A DNA stretch of 64,000 nt from Hirundichthys speculiger (GCA_018398805.1 JAGFBZ010002123.1:372001-436000); one strand, 5' to 3'; positions 41,001 through 47,857 are shown, counted from the stretch's first letter. Made by a program: numbers and translations. Notes: generated from the letters alone by a model not told the origin.

Positions 41001-44000
41001 ACTTCTCAGTCATTGTGCATGTTTACAGAGTAATACCAAAGGCACTGATTTAACCTGATTTTATCTCAGGTTAAATTGCATAAATTAACCCTTTTTACAC
41101 TCGTCATTAAATAAGATAATAAGACCATAGGCCCATTGTACTTTTCTGTAAATAAATTGATTTCTGCTGTAAAGTTCAACATTGTTGAAATGGAAGTCTG
41201 CCCCATGTCATTTCTTTTTGTGGTATTGCCACTTGAGAATTTGCTGGCTGGTTACCTGTAGGCTGGTTCAAATACCACCTCGTCTACTTTACAAGACATG
41301 TACTGTTGCAACAGGAGCTGCGTAGTATTAACACCAAACAAATTTGCAATTCTGAATAAGTGGGGCTCAACATAGATTGTATAAATAGAACTGGACACGG
41401 CATTGTGATGTCACCTGTTTCCTGTTCTACTGCATGGTCAATGTTGGTAGGAACTAACTGATAATTAGTCCAAAAATGAGCAGGCCTGAAAACTGGCTGG
41501 AACACACCCACTAAGCTTGGCTGACTTAGCATATGCTAACCTGAGATGCTATAAATGTTAACTTACATTAATTCCAAACGTCCTCTATTCAGATTGCACC
41601 ACTAAAACAACATTTGATGTGATTTCTGTCAGAGCTGAAACAAGGACTAGTAGAGGTCCACTGGGACTGACGACTAATAGCAAACGTCCACCAGTCGCAA
41701 AAGACTGCATGTTGACTGTGTCCTAAGTGACTGAAAAATGCTGTGACTGGCTACCTGTTAATCGTCTGCTTAGAAGGGTCCTGGAATTATCCGAGGCAAA
41801 AGTGGCTTTTGACACTACACGTGGTTGAAGCCGATGAGCTGGCCGTAGTCCAGCGGGTGTTCTTTGGTCAGCTCTGGATAGCAGCCTACACCCGGGGATG
41901 GAGATGGTTGCCCCAGGCTGCTTTGCTAAGTTCACAAACCTTTTCAAGCCAACCCAAAACTGTTCGCTCAGTGCAGTTAACCGCACTGCCATATTATCTT
42001 TAAAATTTAAAAAATTACCATGCTCTGTTAGCTCTGAATAAAGTGATGGCAGCAGTAGCCAACTATCACTCTAAACACCACGCCCCTAATTATAAATCAT
42101 TTTGTGTCTTTATAAATATATACCTGTGATGCGTAAAAATTCAGTCCCTGTACAGTTGTGAGGATTTTTACAAACCAAAAGTATCATTAAAGTGTTAAAA
42201 AGCTGAACATTTTAATGTGAGATTCAGTGAAGATTGACTCGCTTTTGGAGCCAGCCTCTAGTGGTCAGTTGAGGAACTGCTCTTTTCCTCGATCAGTTCC
42301 AGGTTTTAATCAAGTCTAGCAAACTGGATGAAGCTCCTTGGGGTGACGTAAACCAAACATGAGATGTGTGTGAGAGCGAACAAATTATTGAAATGCGTAA
42401 GACTGGGGTGCACATCACAAGTGTGGTTGATGGAAAGTAATCCAGATGCCAGTTGGGAGTTAAAAAAAAAAACAAAAAACAAAAATAAATCCCTTCCAGT
42501 AACAAATGCGATGTGAGTCACAGCACCAGTGAGTGTATTCTGTAAGTTTAATATATCACTGTTCATTCACTCAGTTCTCATTCCACTGTCAGTATTCCAT
42601 TGTAAATTGATAAATTTACACTGTGATTATAAAAAACAGAGTTGCACCTTTATTTTATTAAATGCATCAAAGATAGCTGAAGTTGCTAGTCGGTAACAAT
42701 AAATTCTCAGGCCTTCTCACCTTTCAAAATTTTGCTTTCTTACTGTTTCAATTTTGGTCAGTGTTACAAATTGGCATCCAATAGAAAATTATTTAATTAG
42801 CTTGTAAAGGCCAATTTAAAAACTTGAGCTCTTTAGCTTAGCTCAGTTGCTAATGAGACATAACTATCTGTGGATCATATCTCTGTAGCTGTGCAGTGTT
42901 TTAATTTATTTTTTTAATAAGAGTAAGTTAAATAAAAGTGGAAGATGCTACATGACTAATAGCTATGCTAGCCTTGCTCTGTTGTTCTCTAAAGGTCAGC
43001 ATTTTCAGAGAGATGAAACAGATTACTAAATTTGAACTTTATGTCTAACTTTCATCCAGAAAATTGGTTGCTGTGGCTCCATTCCTTGAATATCAATTAC
43101 CTTATTGTTCAGCAGGCTTTAGCCTCCAGGTTGTCAAGCTACAATACATTACAACCATTGTAAAACGTCAACGGCTGGGTTTTTGCAGCTTCTTTACTAA
43201 GCCCAGTAAATTTCCTGACAGATCAAAGCAGTGAAAAGAGCTTCTGAAGACAACGGCCGTACATTCAAATTAATTTAATTATTAAATACTGACAGACCCA
43301 GAGTCGATCACACCTGTGGATGAGCGTATAGAACTGGCTCAGCTTTACCGTTGTTGTAGCTGTATACCAACACAGAGCTGTTCTGAATGATAACTCCCTC
43401 AGAATCACCCAGAACAGCATTTTGAACAAAAGTTTTGATGCCTGTTGAAGTGATGAAGAATCACATCCTGTAAGCTATGGAAGTTCAAAAAAAAAAAAGG
43501 CGTATAAGTGGTTTTCTCTTAACCTCTCGAATTCAAGTTCCACAATGAAGATGTCGATAATCGGTGTGGATCACCAAGTAAAGTATTATGGAATAATTTA
43601 GGTGCTTTTTAGAAAGATAAACTCTGACAAAGCACCTTGATAATAAGTAAAGAGCAGATGAAAACCTTGTTTTTCATGAAATGTACACGTTGCACTTTTT
43701 TATCTTGATATTAAAACAAGCATATGTATAAATGATCAGCAATTTGGCTTAAAAGCAATATTAATTAAATATGCTCTGAGTTCGTCCGGGACTCCGCTGG
43801 TGTTTCCTGCTTTGCTTGGATTATCCAGACTTAATTAAAGCAAGAAAGAACAAGCATTTTTGTGAATATTTATGTATGCAGATGATTAATGGGTTTTAGC
43901 CTTCCTATTTGCACGTGTACATTTGTAAAAAGAGTACTGTGTTTTTTTTAAGATGGTGCCAAGGTTGCATAACTAAGTTCATATATTGTTCTCTCTCTTG

Positions 44001-44419
44001 TTCTTTCTTGCCATCTCTATCAATTACATCATTTCTGTTTTCCCTCGTTCCTTATGGATCTCCCTTCAACTTCCTCCTGCCGCATCTCCCTGTTTTTGTT
44101 GTCCTTTCATCTTTCGTTGTCTGCTTTCCTACATCAGTCTGTGTTTCGCAGCTCTCCACTGCTGGGCTGCTTCCTGTTCGGCCTACCGCTGGGCGTAATT
44201 AGCCTGATGTGCTATGGCATCTGCACGGCTGAGTCGGATGACGGTTCGGACGACATAGACGCGCTCAAGAGGGAGGGGCTCACCGACGAGGAGGAGGACG
44301 AGGAGGATGAGCGGCAACAGGCCGCCGAGCTGGAGGGCCCCGAAGAAGAAGAAGGAGAGGAAGAGGAGGAGGAAGAGGATGTTGGAGAGAAGGATCCTAA
44401 AGAGAAGAAAACCGATTAA
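1958..44419 (+). CDS. tmx3: tmx3, 3' part of gene (11 exons, 358 codons visible)
   Basis: This is thioredoxin-related transmembrane protein 3, a type I ER membrane protein of the protein disulfide isomerase family that oxidises and isomerises disulfides in the ER lumen. The joined exons read without a stop from the end of the catalytic thioredoxin (a) domain, through two thioredoxin-like domains lacking CxxC, to a single membrane helix (partial-product residues about 273-293) and a Glu/Asp-rich tail ending KKTD, a KKXX ER-retrieval signal. Recognisable family stretches include [35 protein letters not shown] and [13 protein letters not shown]. Two lumenal N-glycosylation sequons are visible (NTS at 210, NGS at 238). 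Eleven exons with ten GT-AG introns are inside the window. The first begins with a split Leu codon, so the signal peptide, the CGHC active site and about 100 residues lie upstream. The visible length fits the C-terminal part of the roughly 450-residue family. Teleosts may carry tmx3a and tmx3b, and I cannot tell which this is. Confidence 0.95.
2445..2544 (+). CDS. tmx3: tmx3 exon B (start of b domain)
   Basis: It encodes residues 29-61, opening the first non-catalytic thioredoxin-like domain ([14 protein letters not shown]... to GGESPLK). The acceptor is ttccttcag and the donor aaa|gtaagc. It ends in phase 0 and is separated from exon A by a 406-bp intron. Confidence 0.94.
2736..2813 (+). CDS. 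tmx3: tmx3 exon C (b domain)
   Basis: It encodes residues 62-87 ([20 protein letters not shown]...PE), a well-conserved family segment. The acceptor is ctttgcag and the donor gag|gtaaat. The exon is phase 0 at both ends and the intron before it is only 191 bp. Confidence 0.94.
3865..4661. mobile_element. hAT-type element with 8-bp target duplication
   Basis: The 797-bp element starts CAGTGTTGGGCAAGTTC and ends GTACAACACTG, so its ends are inverted (CAGTGTTG). It is flanked by TTGGTGGC on the left and TCGGTGGC on the right, an 8-bp duplication with one change, which is diagnostic of hAT insertion. The interior repeats short gaactag/agttcat motifs near both ends. No intact transposase frame was seen. 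Confidence 0.7.
4800..5240 (-). repeat. Probable interspersed repeat or UTR sequence
   Basis: This is AT-rich sequence with a run of A at 5041-5054 and a motif (gtgcaaatgggcaaagtgcaa on the minus strand, here given in part) that I have seen as common teleost repeat or 3' UTR sequence. It could instead be the 3' UTR of the antisense gene. Low confidence. Confidence 0.25.
4825..4838 (-). terminator. Candidate poly(A) signals for the antisense gene
   Basis: Overlapping TTTATT on the plus strand reads as three AATAAA hexamers on the minus strand, about 580 bp beyond the stop at 5421. The intervening 4840-5420 is AT-rich and looks partly repeat-derived, so use as the 3' end is an inference. Confidence 0.3.
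5421..5605 (-). CDS. Antisense gene, coding exon 2 with stop
   Basis: The exon completes the split codon (Val) and adds 60 residues. A Gly/Ser-rich lead ([13 protein letters not shown]) precedes a basic, helix-forming stretch and the ending LEGFETT. The polypyrimidine tract of the acceptor is short, which is the weakest part of the model. An alternative acceptor AG four bases further on breaks the frame. Confidence 0.5.
5421..6761 (-). CDS. Unrecognised two-exon gene, antisense and interleaved with tmx3
   Basis: Two minus-strand segments join in phase to encode 177 residues. Exon 1 runs from the ATG at 6761 down to 6413, and exon 2 from 5605 down to TGA at 5421. The ATG (ggaagaATGG, A at -3 and G at +4) follows an in-frame TAA. 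Both exons use the C/G-ending codons (CTG, GTC, ATC, CGC, GAG, GAC) typical of fish coding sequence. The donor cgcg|gtgagc and acceptor tttccag|tcagcg give a split Val codon and an uninterrupted frame. The product begins [17 protein letters not shown], has a mixed hydrophobic and Cys-containing middle ([27 protein letters not shown]), and ends in a very Arg-rich segment ([20 protein letters not shown]) and a short acidic tail. There is no signal peptide or membrane helix, so it is probably cytosolic or nuclear. I do not recognise the family. Its intron contains tmx3 exon D on the other strand. Confidence 0.55.
5844..5910 (+). CDS. tmx3: tmx3 exon D (b domain)
   Basis: It encodes residues 88-109 ([20 protein letters not shown] and following), a beta-strand-rich part of the b domain containing the cis-Pro-like LPTIV motif. 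The acceptor is ttttaacag and the donor g|gtgagc. It lies inside the intron of the proposed minus-strand gene at 5421-6761, so the two genes are interleaved here. Confidence 0.93.
6100..6850. promoter_or_regulatory. CpG-rich patch, possible intragenic promoter
   Basis: This 0.75-kb stretch of the tmx3 intron is visibly GC-rich with many CG dinucleotides (gcgcgcggcgcg and similar) in an otherwise AT-rich intron. It covers the first coding exon of the antisense gene, consistent with a CpG-island-like start region. No TATA box was identified. Confidence 0.35.
6413..6761 (-). CDS. Antisense gene, coding exon 1
   Basis: This is 116 codons plus one base, ending at the donor GT (6412-6411). An acceptor-like cttctcttctgcag lies just upstream on the minus strand (around 6832-6845), so a non-coding 5' exon is possible. 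The plus strand of the same DNA is also open (6351-6899), as expected for GC-rich coding sequence; the minus frame has the better codon bias and a proper start. Confidence 0.55.
6900..8450. other. Intron sequence, low-complexity runs only
   Basis: No gene or element was recognised. It holds T runs at 7379-7395 and a G9 followed closely by a T run of about 29 at 7829-7868. Confidence 0.5.
8510..9300. repeat. Unclassified interspersed repeat, copy 1
   Basis: Segments such as gaaacgaggaccagcagagct (8657 region) and ggagccagcacctagtgg (9242 region) recur, diverged, at 41.6-42.3 kb, 61.2-62.2 kb and 62.8-63.0 kb. The shared order suggests one repeat family, but its ends and class cannot be fixed by eye. 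The ORFs over it are not convincing genes. Confidence 0.4.
9310..9742 (+). mobile_element. Harbinger-like element reduced to a MADF domain
   Basis: Inverted terminal sequences TGATTTATACTTGGAC (9322 region) and, on the minus strand, TGATTTATACTCGCAC (9715-9730 region) bound a 0.43-kb unit. TGATTTATACTT is a familiar end sequence of fish PIF/Harbinger elements. Inside is the plus-strand ORF 9398-9664, which matches a MADF DNA-binding domain. There is no DDE transposase. The exact ends and the 3-bp duplication are not resolved. Confidence 0.55.
9398..9664 (+). CDS. MADF domain ORF (transposon-derived)
   Basis: The 88-codon ORF contains [20 protein letters not shown], then a YKD segment, [12 protein letters not shown], and [15 protein letters not shown]. 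The spacing of the Leu/Val-Ile start, the conserved Tyr, the Trp of SWREI and the final KWxNxRDK is that of a MADF (Myb/SANT-like) DNA-binding domain. In Harbinger elements such a protein accompanies the transposase and binds the element ends. The domain appears complete and unbroken. The true start may be the codon at 9398 or further upstream. It could instead be a relic of a larger element. Confidence 0.55.
   Translation: MTADSAAECCREERKEASDWSILHPHRKERVIEEMRKHPHLYDSGSPHYKDRTYSSNSWREIVMNVGLDTAETVRKWQNTRDKFNKFS
9743..13200. other. Intron sequence, nothing recognised
   Basis: The tract is AT-rich with scattered homopolymers. ORFs of up to 96 codons (for example 11690-11980) show no family match I can recognise and have weak codon bias. 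Confidence 0.45.
13217..14179. mobile_element. Outer hAT-type MITE, interrupted by a second hAT
   Basis: The ends TAGGGCTG and CAGCTCTA (reverse complement TAGAGCTG) are inverted, and ATAAGGTG flanks both sides exactly (13209-13216 and 14180-14187). Without the inner insertion the element is about 310 bp and non-coding. It was later split by the element at 13305-13951. Confidence 0.72.
13305..13951. mobile_element. Inner hAT-type MITE with perfect target duplication
   Basis: The 647-bp element begins TAGTGCTGGGCGATATGG and ends CATATTGCCCAGCACTA, giving strong inverted ends. CATTGTAC is duplicated exactly on both sides (13297-13304 and 13952-13959). Both subterminal regions are rich in atatatcacgata-like repeats. 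No transposase is present. Confidence 0.8.
14450..15235. other. GC-rich intron patch with (CAG)9
   Basis: The patch is pyrimidine- and C-rich, with a perfect CAG9 at 15005-15031. The plus ORF 14563-15051 reads the repeat as poly-Ala, but it has no recognisable domain and overlaps another open frame. I take it as non-coding, with low certainty. Confidence 0.4.
15236..16065. other. Intron sequence before exon E
   Basis: Nothing was recognised apart from T runs at 15427-15442 and 15731-15742. Confidence 0.5.
16066..16164 (+). CDS. tmx3: tmx3 exon E (b/b' boundary)
   Basis: It encodes residues 110-142 ([20 protein letters not shown]... to LYELGET), the end of the b domain and the linker into b'. 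The acceptor is gtcttgcag and the donor acag|gtgacg. The first Glu and the last Gly codons are split. It follows the 10.2-kb intron 5911-16065. Confidence 0.94.
16165..20489. other. tmx3 intron, no element recognised
   Basis: The 4.3-kb intron has T runs at 16311-16329, 17048-17061 and 20181-20201. Its central part (17.6-19.2 kb) is less repetitive and richer in CG than average. No transposon ends or convincing ORFs were found. Confidence 0.45.
20490..20547 (+). CDS. tmx3: tmx3 exon F (b' domain)
   Basis: It encodes residues 143-161 ([19 protein letters not shown]), the first strand of the second thioredoxin-like domain. The acceptor is cactttcag and the donor gcag|gtacaa. It ends with a split Arg codon. 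Confidence 0.92.
20774..20827 (+). CDS. tmx3: tmx3 exon G (b' domain)
   Basis: It encodes residues 162-179 ([18 protein letters not shown]), an amphipathic helix of b'. The acceptor is tgcttttag and the donor acag|gtaagg. The intron before it is 226 bp. Confidence 0.92.
20828..22580. other. tmx3 intron, no element recognised
   Basis: It contains a ggga-rich tract at 21782-21808 and a T run at 20961-20974. No gene or mobile element was identified. Confidence 0.45.
22581..23035 (+). pseudogene. Tc1-like element, 5' part with HTH region
   Basis: The left end TGCCTGTCCAAAAAAAAGTG resembles a Tc1 terminal repeat. From about 22770 the plus strand reads [20 protein letters not shown], then [14 protein letters not shown] and later CGRKRILND...RLVKS, the paired-like helix-turn-helix of a Tc1 transposase. 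Stops interrupt it, and the catalytic domain is absent or unrecognisable after 23035. Confidence 0.7.
23036..23807. other. Intron sequence, unassigned
   Basis: No family was recognised. Short ORFs on the plus strand (for example 23231-23482) have no visible domain. Repeat origin is likely given the flanks. Confidence 0.35.
23808..23933. repeat. Long imperfect inverted repeat (hairpin)
   Basis: The arms at 23808-23854 and 23880-23933 are imperfect reverse complements. The outer part tgatgtgtggcatagtgcc pairs with the strand opposite tactatgtcacacatca, and the inner part with cgaacgag/ctcgttta. Both strands therefore encode related peptides ([12 protein letters not shown] on plus, [12 protein letters not shown] on minus). 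The spacer is about 25 bp. It may be a foldback MITE or an inverted duplication. Confidence 0.65.
24277..24930 (+). repeat. tRNA-derived-type SINE split by a hAT MITE
   Basis: The left part (24277-24410) has the head motif gattagcaccgtcacctcacagcacgaagg, here given by position 24298-24327, and the right part (24794-24930) has cttcctcccattgtccaca and ends near gaaaaatggctgga. These are the head and tail of a common fish SINE/LINE-tail repeat. The hAT MITE at 24411-24785 sits inside it. Confidence 0.5.
24411..24785. mobile_element. hAT MITE family A, copy 1
   Basis: This 375-bp element has the ends CAGCCTTTCCCATACTT and CTTTTGGAATCACTG (inverted CAGnnnTTCC). It is flanked by an exact 8-bp duplication CTCTAAAG (24403-24410 and 24786-24793). 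It shares its interior with copies at 35597 and 50812. Confidence 0.82.
24931..26241. other. Intron sequence before exon H
   Basis: It holds a (CTC)n microsatellite at 25219-25244 and T runs near 26009 and 26170. No gene was recognised. Confidence 0.45.
26242..26298 (+). CDS. tmx3: tmx3 exon H (b' domain)
   Basis: It encodes residues 180-198 ([19 protein letters not shown]), which carries the strongly conserved FQFGHMDG block. The acceptor is catccccag and the donor gg|gtgagt. The split Gly is completed by exon I. Confidence 0.93.
26299..28065. other. Intron sequence, low repeat content
   Basis: No mobile element was recognised. The stretch 26.4-27.5 kb is comparatively rich in CG and taa-type homeobox-like motifs and is free of low-complexity DNA, so it may include conserved non-coding sequence. 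That is only a guess without alignment. Confidence 0.35.
28070..29535. mobile_element. DNA-transposon-like element with degenerate inverted ends
   Basis: The left end tttacaaccccgactccaaa and right end ttttggaaccgagtgtcata are approximate inverted repeats. Both are followed inward by aatgcaatgattt / atgcaaaataaa-type motifs that I recognise from a widespread fish repeat (ends tacaaccccnattcc). The interior is non-coding and degraded and appears to host an L2-type tail at 28799. No target duplication was seen. Confidence 0.45.
28799..28926 (+). repeat. L2/Maui-type LINE 3' tail, copy 1
   Basis: It reads tgatgggctggacaggggg, gtactccagcagacccccatg and ends gatggctggacggatgga. This is the characteristic 3' tail of fish L2-clade LINEs and their SINEs (gcgatggactggcgacctgt...gactccagcagatccc...atggatgg). 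It is diverged and truncated. Confidence 0.6.
29536..31857. other. Intron sequence with GT microsatellite
   Basis: It contains (GT)9 at 30041-30058, a cgcgcgcg run near 30189 and C/G homopolymers at 30420 and 30604. The minus ORF 31351-31587 (78 codons) has no recognised family. Nothing else was seen. Confidence 0.4.
31858..31987 (+). CDS. tmx3: tmx3 exon I (end of b' domain)
   Basis: It encodes residues 199-242 ([20 protein letters not shown] and on to [11 protein letters not shown]). The VPS segment occupies the cis-proline position of a thioredoxin fold. Two N-glycosylation sequons, NTS and NGS, fall here on the lumenal side. The acceptor is tttcctcag and the donor gcgcag|gtcaga. Confidence 0.94.
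31988..33422. other. Intron between exons I and J
   Basis: It contains a (TTC)8 microsatellite at 32203-32227 and T runs at 32383-32402. No mobile element or gene was recognised. Confidence 0.45.
33423..33491 (+). CDS. tmx3: tmx3 exon J (juxtamembrane segment)
   Basis: It encodes residues 243-265 ([20 protein letters not shown] and following), the lumenal linker before the membrane helix. The acceptor is tcttcctgcag and the donor atg|gtgagt. Both ends are in phase 0. Confidence 0.92.
33994..34640 (-). mobile_element. L1-type LINE, 5'-truncated 3' end
   Basis: On the minus strand the sequence ends with AATAAAATTG followed by A16. Upstream it reads [13 protein letters not shown], then after a frameshift [19 protein letters not shown] and [16 protein letters not shown], which match the C-terminus of fish L1-clade ORF2. 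Frameshifts and stops show it is dead. The 5' truncation point near 34640 is approximate. Confidence 0.65.
34641..35596. other. Intron sequence, nothing recognised
   Basis: No element ends, RNA genes or convincing ORFs were seen. Confidence 0.4.
35597..35942. mobile_element. hAT MITE family A, copy 2
   Basis: This 346-bp copy has the ends CAGCCATTCCCAAACTT and CTTTGGGAATCACTG and is flanked by an exact CGCTAAAG duplication (35589-35596 and 35943-35950). The interior includes the shared atatttgtttaattttaatg and cccacctgcagtaccgcgac segments. Confidence 0.85.
35951..37230. other. Intron sequence, nothing recognised
   Basis: It contains an A run at 36112-36128 and a short imperfect repeat gtgtgttttcgtcttgtgtg near 36820-36850. 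There is no gene. Confidence 0.4.
38090..38664 (+). mobile_element. hAT element carrying a BED finger, inserted in Tc1
   Basis: The 575-bp element has the ends TAGTGATGCGCG and ...AACATCCCTA (inverted TAGGGATG). GTAAGAGC is duplicated exactly on both sides (38082-38089 and 38665-38672). The internal plus strand encodes a BED-type zinc finger in two frames: [13 protein letters not shown] at about 38337-38378, then CRLCQKQ...MRNHIRLKH at 38386-38463. No RNase-H-like transposase is present, so the copy is non-autonomous. Confidence 0.8.
38368..38607 (+). pseudogene. BED zinc finger fragment of hAT transposase
   Basis: The frame reads [20 protein letters not shown], then [11 protein letters not shown], giving the CxxC and HxxxxH ligands of a BED finger. 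The aromatic half (WWYF) lies in another frame just upstream, so one frameshift has occurred. After the finger the frame runs into the element's 3' end with no catalytic domain. Confidence 0.6.
39063..41200. other. Intron sequence, nothing recognised
   Basis: There is a T run at 39279-39290 and scattered short ORFs without family matches. No element ends were found. Confidence 0.4.
41240..42320. repeat. Unclassified interspersed repeat, copy 2
   Basis: It contains ttggctgacttagcatatgc (41517), aacaaggactagtagaggtc (41639) and ggagccagcctctagtggtc (42246), all diverged copies of motifs found at 8.5-9.3 kb and 61-63 kb. Class and ends are unknown. Confidence 0.4.
42321..44137. other. Intron sequence before last exon
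   Basis: The tract is AT-rich with A runs at 42462-42474 and 43488-43498. A pyrimidine-rich tract leads to the acceptor at 44137. No gene or element was recognised. Confidence 0.45.
44138..44419 (+). CDS. tmx3: tmx3 last exon: membrane helix, acidic tail, KKTD stop
   Basis: It encodes residues 266-358 and the TAA stop. SVFRSSP leads into one hydrophobic helix ([20 protein letters not shown]). The cytosolic tail that follows is dominated by Glu and Asp, with one uninterrupted stretch of seven Glu, and ends in KKTD, a canonical dilysine ER-retrieval motif. The acceptor is cctacatcag. A second AG 13 bp downstream (ttcgcag) would be out of frame, so the upstream one was chosen; it also restores the conserved SVFRSSP. 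The intron before it is 10.6 kb. Confidence 0.94.
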   Translation, partial: SVFRSSPLLGCFLFGLPLGVISLMCYGICTAESDDGSDDIDALKREGLTDEEEDEEDERQQAAELEGPEEEEGEEEEEEEDVGEKDPKEKKTD

Positions 44420-46230
44420 CAGAGGGGCACCAGCCGGATCGAGGATGATAGGCCTAGTCAAATGCGGTGACGCGAAACTCAGAGACGTATCTATTTAATA
44501 CTGGCCGGCTTTCTTTGTTTCTCATCTCACATCCCCTCTGACACGGACCGTTTATCCACCTTTGAGTTTGTGCATCGGTGTATCAGGTTGGCTGCTTGCC
44601 GAAATCTCTGCATTAAAACTAACAGCCTTTATCGATAAGAGTGTAAACAATATTTACGAGAAGAAGGGATGGCTGAAAACCCCCCCCGATACCACCTTAT
44701 TTATTATAACTCACCCCGTGTGACGTGTTGCACTCTTTCACCTGTTACATCATTGTTTTCAAACCACTTGCAGGCCTCATCATAAAGCCCCTATTATGTC
44801 TTTATGTCATATCCCAAACCGCTCTAGTTTTCATTTTCCAATTTCCACTTATATTCTACAAACATTAGAAACGGATAAATCATGCCTTTTAAAACACAAT
44901 AGAAAATGACCACGGTGTGATGTTTTGTTTACCGCTACCCACAACCCAAAATGTAGGCCTCGTTACTAAAGGAAGTGCCCGAGAAGGAGGATCTGCCATA
45001 AATGAAATGTGCTTTTTTTTTTTTTTTCTATTGTATGTTGTTGCCTGAAAGCATTTCTCCTTCTTGTTCTTAAAGAGGTGCAAAGTGCCGATGCGGTTAA
45101 TGCATTTTGTCGCCTTCTTCTGTCAGCAACGTGTCAATTTCTGTTGAAAGATGATGAAAAGAGCTGGGATGGTAATTTGTATCCCTCTTTGGTATATCAA
45201 AATGTCTTTTTTTTTTTCTTACCCTTTTAACTGAAACTGACCATCCTGCTAAAAATATCTTGCATAGATGGGTCCTACCTGTCAAGCAAAAGCCATAACA
45301 TGCATCAGTGGCTCCTGTGCTTCTTGACAACTCGTATTTCTCGGAGAGACAGAATCTGTCTGTTTCCATATTTCATTTTTGTATTCCATCACTGCTTGTT
45401 GTATTGAATTCGCCTGACAAGTTGAAGTTTACATCCCAGTGCAGTGAGATGTACTTTAAGGATAAAGAACGATTGGGACTTCTGCTACAACCCACTACTG
45501 TCAGCTGTCTCGAGGCTTGGAAATTTGTCCATGTCCTGATTTTCTTCACTTGTGGCTAAAGTGTATGTAATTGCTGAGATCTGTTGGGGTTTGTGGCTTC
45601 TTATTTAATTCAACAGGCCAAATCTATTTCAAGCGTAATATCGTTTTATTATTATTTTCTTTTGGAGTCCAGCGAGGCAACTTCAAGGCTCTGAAAACTT
45701 GTTTTAATAACCTGAGTGTCTGTTAAATAGATTCTGGCTCCTAATTGTTGCATTCAAATAGCGTAAATGATCCTTTTCTACCACAGACTTGTTACTTTCT
45801 CTCCTGCTAAGAGGTGGACGGGAAAGCTGCTACCGCATTAATGTCTGTATTTCAAATTTGAAGTCAGGTGTCAGTGGCTCATAAACTTAAGAGTTGGAGA
45901 CGGGAAACGGCTACCCTGGTTCTGTCAGACACCAACAAAATGTGACCAACGCTAGCTCTTTGATTAACACGAGCCACAAAAATCTGCTGGTCATGCCGTT
46001 TTAGCTGAAAATACTTTCCTTGGGCACCTCAACATAAGCACACCAGTTGTTTCTAAAAGACAGGGGTTATCTGTAATTAGTACTGTGAAGATGCACTGCC
46101 CTCGCCTTGCCTTCTGGTCTTTGTAGTTGCCTGCGATTCTCTGACAAACTTCCTCTTTTGGTTTGAAATGAGATTGTCATACTTTATTACAGGTTTGAAC
46201 AATTGAAATAAAGTTTGTCTTTTTTTTTTT
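44420..46230 (+). other. tmx3: Probable tmx3 3' UTR
   Basis: No gene is seen between the TAA and the Tc1 remnant at 46421. An ATTAAA at 44612-44617 and an AATAAA at 46207-46212 are candidate poly(A) signals. The AATAAA is followed within about 15 bp by a T-rich tract. This gives either a 0.2-kb or a 1.8-kb 3' UTR. The exact end is inferred, not seen. Confidence 0.55.
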
Positions 46231-46420
46231 TTTTTTGGTCTTGTTGACTTGCATCTTTTGTCTTCTGATTTACAGTTGGACGTTTACATGCACACCCATG
46301 TTTGCACGGTGATTTAAGCATCAATTTGTGTACAGTATATACATCTGGTTTGATATCAGCAGAGAATGTTCAAAAACCTCAAGTAGGTGTTTTAGTTGCT
46401 GCGATATTTTGGATTATAAA

Positions 46421-47395
46421 AAAACTTACCAGCCACTTTATCAGGTCCACCTTGCTAGTACCGGGTTGGATCCTTCTTTTGCCTTCAGAACTGCCTTATT
46501 CCTTTGTGGCATAGAGTTCAACAAGGTACTTGGAAACATTCCTCAGAGAGTTGTGGTCATAAAGGGATGGACATGGTCAGCAACAATACTCATGTAGACT
46601 GTGACGTTGACACGATGCTCAGTTTCTACTAATGGGCCCAAAGTGTGCCAGGAAAATGTCTCCCGCACCATTACAGCATCACCAGTCTGAACCGTTGATA
46701 CAAGGCAGGATGGATCCAGGCTTTCATGTTGTTGACACCAAGTTCTGACCATCTGAAAGTTGCAGCAGAAACCCAGACTCATCAGACCAGGCAACGTTTT
46801 TCAGATCCTCTATTGTCCAGTTTTGGTGAGTCTTTGTGTGAATTGTAGCCTCAGTTTCTTGTTCTTAGCTGACAGGAGTGACACCCGGTGTGGTCTTCTG
46901 CTGCTGTAGCCCATCTACCTCAAGGTTGGACGTGTTGTTCGTTCAGAGATGCTCTTCTGCAGACCTCGGTTGTGAACGGGTGGTTATTTGAGTTACAGCT
47001 GCCTTTCTATCAGCTCCAACCAGTCTGGCCTTTCTCCTCTGGCATCAACGAGGTATTTGTGCCCACAGGAACTGCTTGCTCATTGGATATTTTCTCTTTT
47101 TTGGACCATTCTCTGTAAACCCTAGAGATGGTTGTGGTGAAAATCCCAGTAGATCAGCAGTTTCTGAAATACTCAGACCAGCCCGTCTGGCACCAACAAC
47201 CATGACACGTTCAAAGTCACTTAAATCACCTTTCTTCCTCATTCTGACGCTGGTTTGAACTGCAGCAGATCCTCTTGACCAGGTCTACATGAATAAAGGC
47301 ATTGACGTTGCTGCCATGTGATTGGCTGATTAGAAATTTGCGTTAATGAGCAGTTGGACAGATGTAATAAAGTGTATATGTGTAAGTGTATATGT
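46421..47395 (-). mobile_element. Tc1-like element (minus strand), degraded
   Basis: The ends are diverged inverted repeats: cttaccagccactttatcag at 46424-46443 and gatgtaataaagtgtatatg at 47361-47380. On the minus strand it reads KKGDLSDFERVMVVGARRAG then LSISETADLLGF (N-terminal HTH, 47242-47150), and further on MVRTWCQQHESLDPS and FSWHTLGPLVETEHR...DHVHPFMTT (46794-46543). These are consecutive parts of a Tc1 transposase with stops and frameshifts between them. Confidence 0.78.
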
Positions 47396-47857
47396 GAGTT
47401 TCTCAAAACCAGGATAGGATCTTATCCAGCTTTGGTATGTGAGTAAATAGCAATACTGAGCTTTAACTAACGCCAGAATAAATCTAAAAAAATAAATCTA
47501 AAAAAAAAAAAAAAATACAAATACAAGAAAAACAAATTGGTTTTCTTACATCAAAACAGAGTCACAATTGTTCATACAATCTCTTAGATTACTAGTTCAG
47601 TGGTGCTGAACTTCTTTTTAGTCTTTTTAGTTGCCAAGGCCTCTTCAAGTGACTAATGTGTAACATCATTAAAAGTTTTTAAAGTAGCGGGTGCTGGTTA
47701 ATTAAAATGCACTTGATTAATTGATCATCTGCAGGTGTGAGCAAACTCTACAAAAGTTTTGGCAGCACTAGTGGATATTGCTCAAAGGGCTACATCCAGC
47801 CTGAAGACAATCAAATTGCAGTTCCTCCACTGGCCACTAGGGGCTGATGTCTGTATA

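Noticed and set aside
44183..44461. 92-codon minus-strand ORF rich in Leu
   Set aside because: It is the antisense shadow of the Glu-rich tmx3 tail (GAG read backwards as CTC).
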